Positions 40,273 through 41,455 of a DNA stretch of 41,455 nucleotides are shown one piece after another. Within the stretch, counting starts at the first letter, position 1. The number at the start of each line of letters is the position of its first letter. The notes under the pieces were generated by a model. That model saw only the letters and a list, made by a program, of their open reading frames with translations, did not search any database and was not told the origin of the DNA. Both the position numbers and the translations under genes were made by a program. Origin of the DNA: Phycisphaeraceae bacterium (GTDB lineage: Bacteria; Planctomycetota; Phycisphaerae; Phycisphaerales; Phycisphaeraceae); assembly GCA_019634195.1 (NCBI GenBank), contig JAHQVV010000014.1:1-41455 (forward strand), read 5' to 3'.

Positions 40273-41455
40273 TTAGATGATCTGGTGGATCGGGTCTGCG
40301 CCCTCGACACCGACGAGTTTGTGGTCCAGGCCGTTGAAAAAGTAGGTCAATGCGTTGGGGTCGCAGCCCATCTGCCGCAGGATCGTCGCGTGCAGGTTCT
40401 TGACGTGGAACCGGTCGCTGATCGCTTGGGCGCCCAGTTCGTCGGTCTCGCCGACGCTGACGCCGCCCTTGATACCGCCGCCGGCCATCCACATCGTGAA
40501 GCCGTAGCTGTTGTGGTCCCGGCCGCTGCCCTGCGCATATTCCGCCGTGGGCTGTCGGCCGAACTCGCCGCCCCAGACGACCAGCGTCTCGTCGAGCATC
40601 CCGCGGCGCTTCAAATCGGTCAGCAGCGCCGCGACGGGCTGGTCGGTCGCACCGGCGTGGAGGTTGTGGTTGTCTTCGAGGTCGCCGTGCGCGTCCCAGT
40701 TGTGGTCGTTGTGCGCGCCGCCGGAGTACACCTGCACGAAGCGCACGCCGCGTTCGACAAGCCGGCGGGCGAGCAGGCACTTGCGTCCGTACTCGCGCGT
40801 CTCCTTCTTGTCCAGGCCATACATCTCTTTGGTCTGCTCGTCTTCGGTGTCGATGGCGACGGCCTCGGGGGCCTCCGCCTGCATGCGGTACGCTAACTCA
40901 AAACTATTGATCCGTGCCGACAGATTCGAGTTGTCCGCGCGGCTTGCCGCGTGCGCCGCGTTCTGCGCGTTGAGGTGCTCGATCATGTCGCGCTGCAGCT
41001 CCCGGCTGACACCCTTGGGCGAGTCCAGCGAGAGGATCGGCGTGCCCGTCGCGTTCACGACGCAGCCCTGATAACTCGCGGGCATAAACCCGCTCGTCCA
41101 GTTCTTCGCGCCGCTGATCGGCCCCCCGCTCTCATCGAGCATCACGACATAACCGGGCAGGTTCTGGTTCTCCGTGCCCAGCCCGTAGTTCACCCACGAG
41201 CCCAGCGACGGGTAGCCGGACAGGATCCGACCGCAGTTCATCATGAGCAGCGCGCTGCCGTGCAGCGGCGAGTCTGCGTACATCGAGTGGATAAACGCGA
41301 TATCGTCGACGTGCTTCGCGACGTTGGGGAACAGGTCCGAGACGTACTTGCCGCTCTCGCCGTACTGCTTGAATTTCCAGCGCGGCTCGACGATCCGCCC
41401 CTGGTTCTTATGCCCGCCTCGGCCGAACGTCTTGACGTCGATCGTCTTGCCGTCC
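40273..41455 (-). CDS. DUF1501 protein (N-terminus beyond the window)
   Basis: The frame is open to the window edge, so about 393 C-terminal residues are seen. The visible part begins before GRGGHKNQGRIVEPRWKFKQ. It shows the DUF1501 blocks PSLGSWVNYGLGTENQNLPGYVVM, GFMPASYQG, RFVQVYSGGAHNDHNWDAHGD, LVVWGGEFGRQPTAE, MWMAGGGIKGGVS and LHATILRQMGCDPN. It is a paralog of the DUF1501 protein encoded at 26705-28156. A PSD1 gene is to be expected just upstream, outside the window. It is the first gene visible in the run DUF1501, sulfatase, sulfatase. Confidence 0.92.
   Translation of the reverse strand, partial: DGKTIDVKTFGRGGHKNQGRIVEPRWKFKQYGESGKYVSDLFPNVAKHVDDIAFIHSMYADSPLHGSALLMMNCGRILSGYPSLGSWVNYGLGTENQNLPGYVVMLDESGGPISGAKNWTSGFMPASYQGCVVNATGTPILSLDSPKGVSRELQRDMIEHLNAQNAAHAASRADNSNLSARINSFELAYRMQAEAPEAVAIDTEDEQTKEMYGLDKKETREYGRKCLLARRLVERGVRFVQVYSGGAHNDHNWDAHGDLEDNHNLHAGATDQPVAALLTDLKRRGMLDETLVVWGGEFGRQPTAEYAQGSGRDHNSYGFTMWMAGGGIKGGVSVGETDELGAQAISDRFHVKNLHATILRQMGCDPNALTYFFNGLDHKLVGVEGADPIHQII

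Overview
The window looks like chromosomal DNA of a planctomycete, most likely of the Phycisphaerae type. This is an inference from gene content. The DNA is GC-rich and carries futalosine-pathway menaquinone synthesis (mqnC), several secreted sulfatases, DUF1501 and PSD1 (DUF1549/DUF1553) proteins with a planctomycete-type cytochrome domain, a PEP-CTERM protein, a pseudopilin-like protein, an ECF sigma/FecR pair, and a CxxC...CPECG zinc-ribbon membrane protein. No rRNA, tRNA, prophage, CRISPR array or intact insertion sequence was recognised.

Layout. 1-4.4 kb: end of an EF-hand protein, a secreted esterase, mqnC (convergent), and a secreted HExxH protein with a strong terminator. 4.5-8.5 kb: pyrH and frr on the minus strand, separated by a repeat-flanked insert, and acs divergent from pyrH. 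8.5-13.8 kb: a lipoprotein, a 0.8-kb repeat island without genes, a DUF4832-like secreted protein, an aminoglycoside-phosphotransferase-fold kinase and a DUF6428 protein. 14.0-17.6 kb: ettA, a VOC protein, and a Coa1-like membrane protein overlapping pdxJ. 17.7-23.1 kb: a sulfatase, then a MASE1-PAS histidine kinase overlapping a NarL-type regulator. 23.1-26.6 kb: a zinc-ribbon membrane protein, a short promoter-terminator unit that may be a small RNA or an attenuator, a small hypothetical gene, a YdjY protein, a small lipoprotein and a gene remnant. 26.7-35.0 kb: a minus-strand cluster read in the order ECF sigma, FecR anti-sigma, PEP-CTERM protein, pseudopilin-like protein, PSD1 and DUF1501. 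35.2-41.5 kb: a second minus-strand cluster of DUF1501 (cut by the window end), two tandem sulfatases and a Tat-exported Gfo/Idh/MocA oxidoreductase.

How the genes work together. The first half is mostly housekeeping: ribosome recycling, UMP kinase, acetate activation, vitamin B6, menaquinone and translation control. The last 15 kb is an envelope and exported-protein region that probably handles sulfated polymers at the cell surface. The ECF/FecR pair is the likely local regulator of the genes directly downstream of it.

The most unusual signal between genes is a set of ten inverted-repeat or palindromic elements. Most have two inverted arms, and most arms contain their own hairpin next to a GTAG/GTGG-like tetranucleotide. 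This is the architecture of REP/REPIN elements. Two of them show paired base changes that keep the hairpins. A second class of short GCCAAGAC- or GCGCAAAG-type repeats sits as inverted pairs around two loci. A third candidate, at 24.62-24.74 kb, is two overlapping sigma70-like promoters under an AT-rich tract, firing into a terminator only about 60 bases away.
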